Assembly: GCA_025356075.1 (NCBI GenBank)
Contig: JANXUT010000002.1
Coordinates: 49,485-113,484 of the forward strand
Length of the DNA stretch: 64,000 bases
Origin: Pseudomonadota bacterium
GTDB taxonomy: Bacteria > Pseudomonadota > Gammaproteobacteria > Steroidobacterales > Steroidobacteraceae
Direction: 5' to 3'
The notes under the pieces are model-generated. The model had not been told where the DNA came from and did no database searches. It saw only the letters and a program-made list of their open reading frames with translations. Position 1 is the stretch's first letter; each line of letters opens with the position of its first letter. The translations under genes and the position numbers were made by a program. This document shows, in pieces, positions 63,621-64,000 of the stretch.

Positions 63621-64000
63621 ATGGCAAATTCAGCCCAAGCCAGCGCCTATACGCTGGATGAATCCGACCTGCGGATTCTCGCCGCCCTGCAGGAGGACGC
63701 CGCGCTCGACAACCAGGAACTGGCGCGCCGGGTGCACCTGTCGCCGGCCCCGTGCCTGCGCCGCGTGCGCCGGCTCCGGCAGGACGGCGTCATCCGCGCG
63801 ACCGTGGCGTTGCTCGATGCCACGCGGCTCGGCCTCGGCGTAGAGGCCTTCGCCTTCGTCGCCCTGGAAAGCCAACGCGCCGCCGCCGGCGCGCAGTTCG
63901 AATCGCTCCTGCGCCGGCGCCCGGAAGTGGTCGAATGCATGCGCCTGAGCGGCAGTTACGACTACCTGCTGCGCGTCGTGGTCGCCTCGCTCGACGGCTA
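63621..64000 (+). CDS. Lrp/AsnC-family transcriptional regulator, N-terminal part
   Basis: The frame starts at ATG 63621 and runs off the right edge after 126 residues. The N-terminal winged HTH is visible (YTLDESDLRILAALQED then NQELARRVHLSPAPCLRRVRRL), followed by the start of the RAM ligand-binding domain (VALLDATRLGLG and later SGSYDYLLRVVV). Lrp-type regulators often control amino acid use; divergence from hppD suggests a role in tyrosine catabolism. The end is not visible. Confidence 0.9.
   Translation, partial: MANSAQASAYTLDESDLRILAALQEDAALDNQELARRVHLSPAPCLRRVRRLRQDGVIRATVALLDATRLGLGVEAFAFVALESQRAAAGAQFESLLRRRPEVVECMRLSGSYDYLLRVVVASLDG

Overview
The window is a G+C-rich chromosomal segment of an aerobic, ubiquinone-using gammaproteobacterium. 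Several gene neighbourhoods are typical of that class: ygfB-pepP-ubiH-ubiI next to zapA and 6S RNA, tldD-nitrilase-yhdP-rng-maf, rlmH-rsfS-nadD-holA with lptE-leuS further upstream, divergent darP/pmbA, purEK, and rplM-rpsI. A close CRP homologue, Coq7, and a TonB receptor beside a TPR-sulfotransferase suggest a Steroidobacterales/Nevskiales/Xanthomonadales-like lineage. The taxonomic placement is inference. I see no transposase, integrase, prophage, CRISPR array or rRNA gene.

Left part (1-16 kb) is accessory metabolism. A partial LysR regulator precedes a pyrrolysine-less MttB-family methyltransferase and a dimethylglycine/sarcosine dehydrogenase-like flavoprotein on the plus strand. On the minus strand are an outer-membrane protein and an operon for carnitine use: an L-carnitine dehydrogenase/betainyl-CoA thioesterase fusion, a BetI-like TetR regulator, an acyl-CoA dehydrogenase and an MFS carrier. 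Upstream of these are a TonB-dependent receptor and a TPR-sulfotransferase. Together the enzymes could take carnitine to glycine betaine and strip the N-methyl groups. The dehydrocarnitine cleavage enzyme and a corrinoid protein are not in the window.

The middle (15-40 kb) is mostly housekeeping: an arginase-family ureohydrolase, ispG, a pterin dehydratase, ubiquinone hydroxylases, pepP, ygfB, the zapA operon, 6S RNA, an EVE-domain protein, a 16-residue lysine-rich micro-ORF with its own promoter and terminator, rpiA, an acyltransferase, tRNA-Gln, rpsI, rplM, coq7, crp, rpe, an orphan DUF2384 protein, djlA, purC, a BtuF-like protein, a YihY membrane protein, a cystathionine gamma-synthase-family enzyme, pmbA, darP, purE, purK and an ExeA-like ATPase with an FHA domain.

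The right part (40-64 kb) carries tldD, a nitrilase, yhdP, rng, maf, rlmH, rsfS, nadD and holA. Then come genes that separate holA from lptE-leuS: a serine carboxypeptidase, a histidine phosphatase, a PCu(A)C-BtuF fusion, a lipoprotein esterase and an HExxH protein. After lptE and leuS there is a Tat-exported M19-type protein, then tyrosine catabolism (aminotransferase and hppD) divergent from a partial Lrp/AsnC regulator. Genes are tightly packed with many ATGA, GTGA and TGATG overlaps. Several start codons lie almost directly after a -10 box, which suggests leaderless mRNAs.
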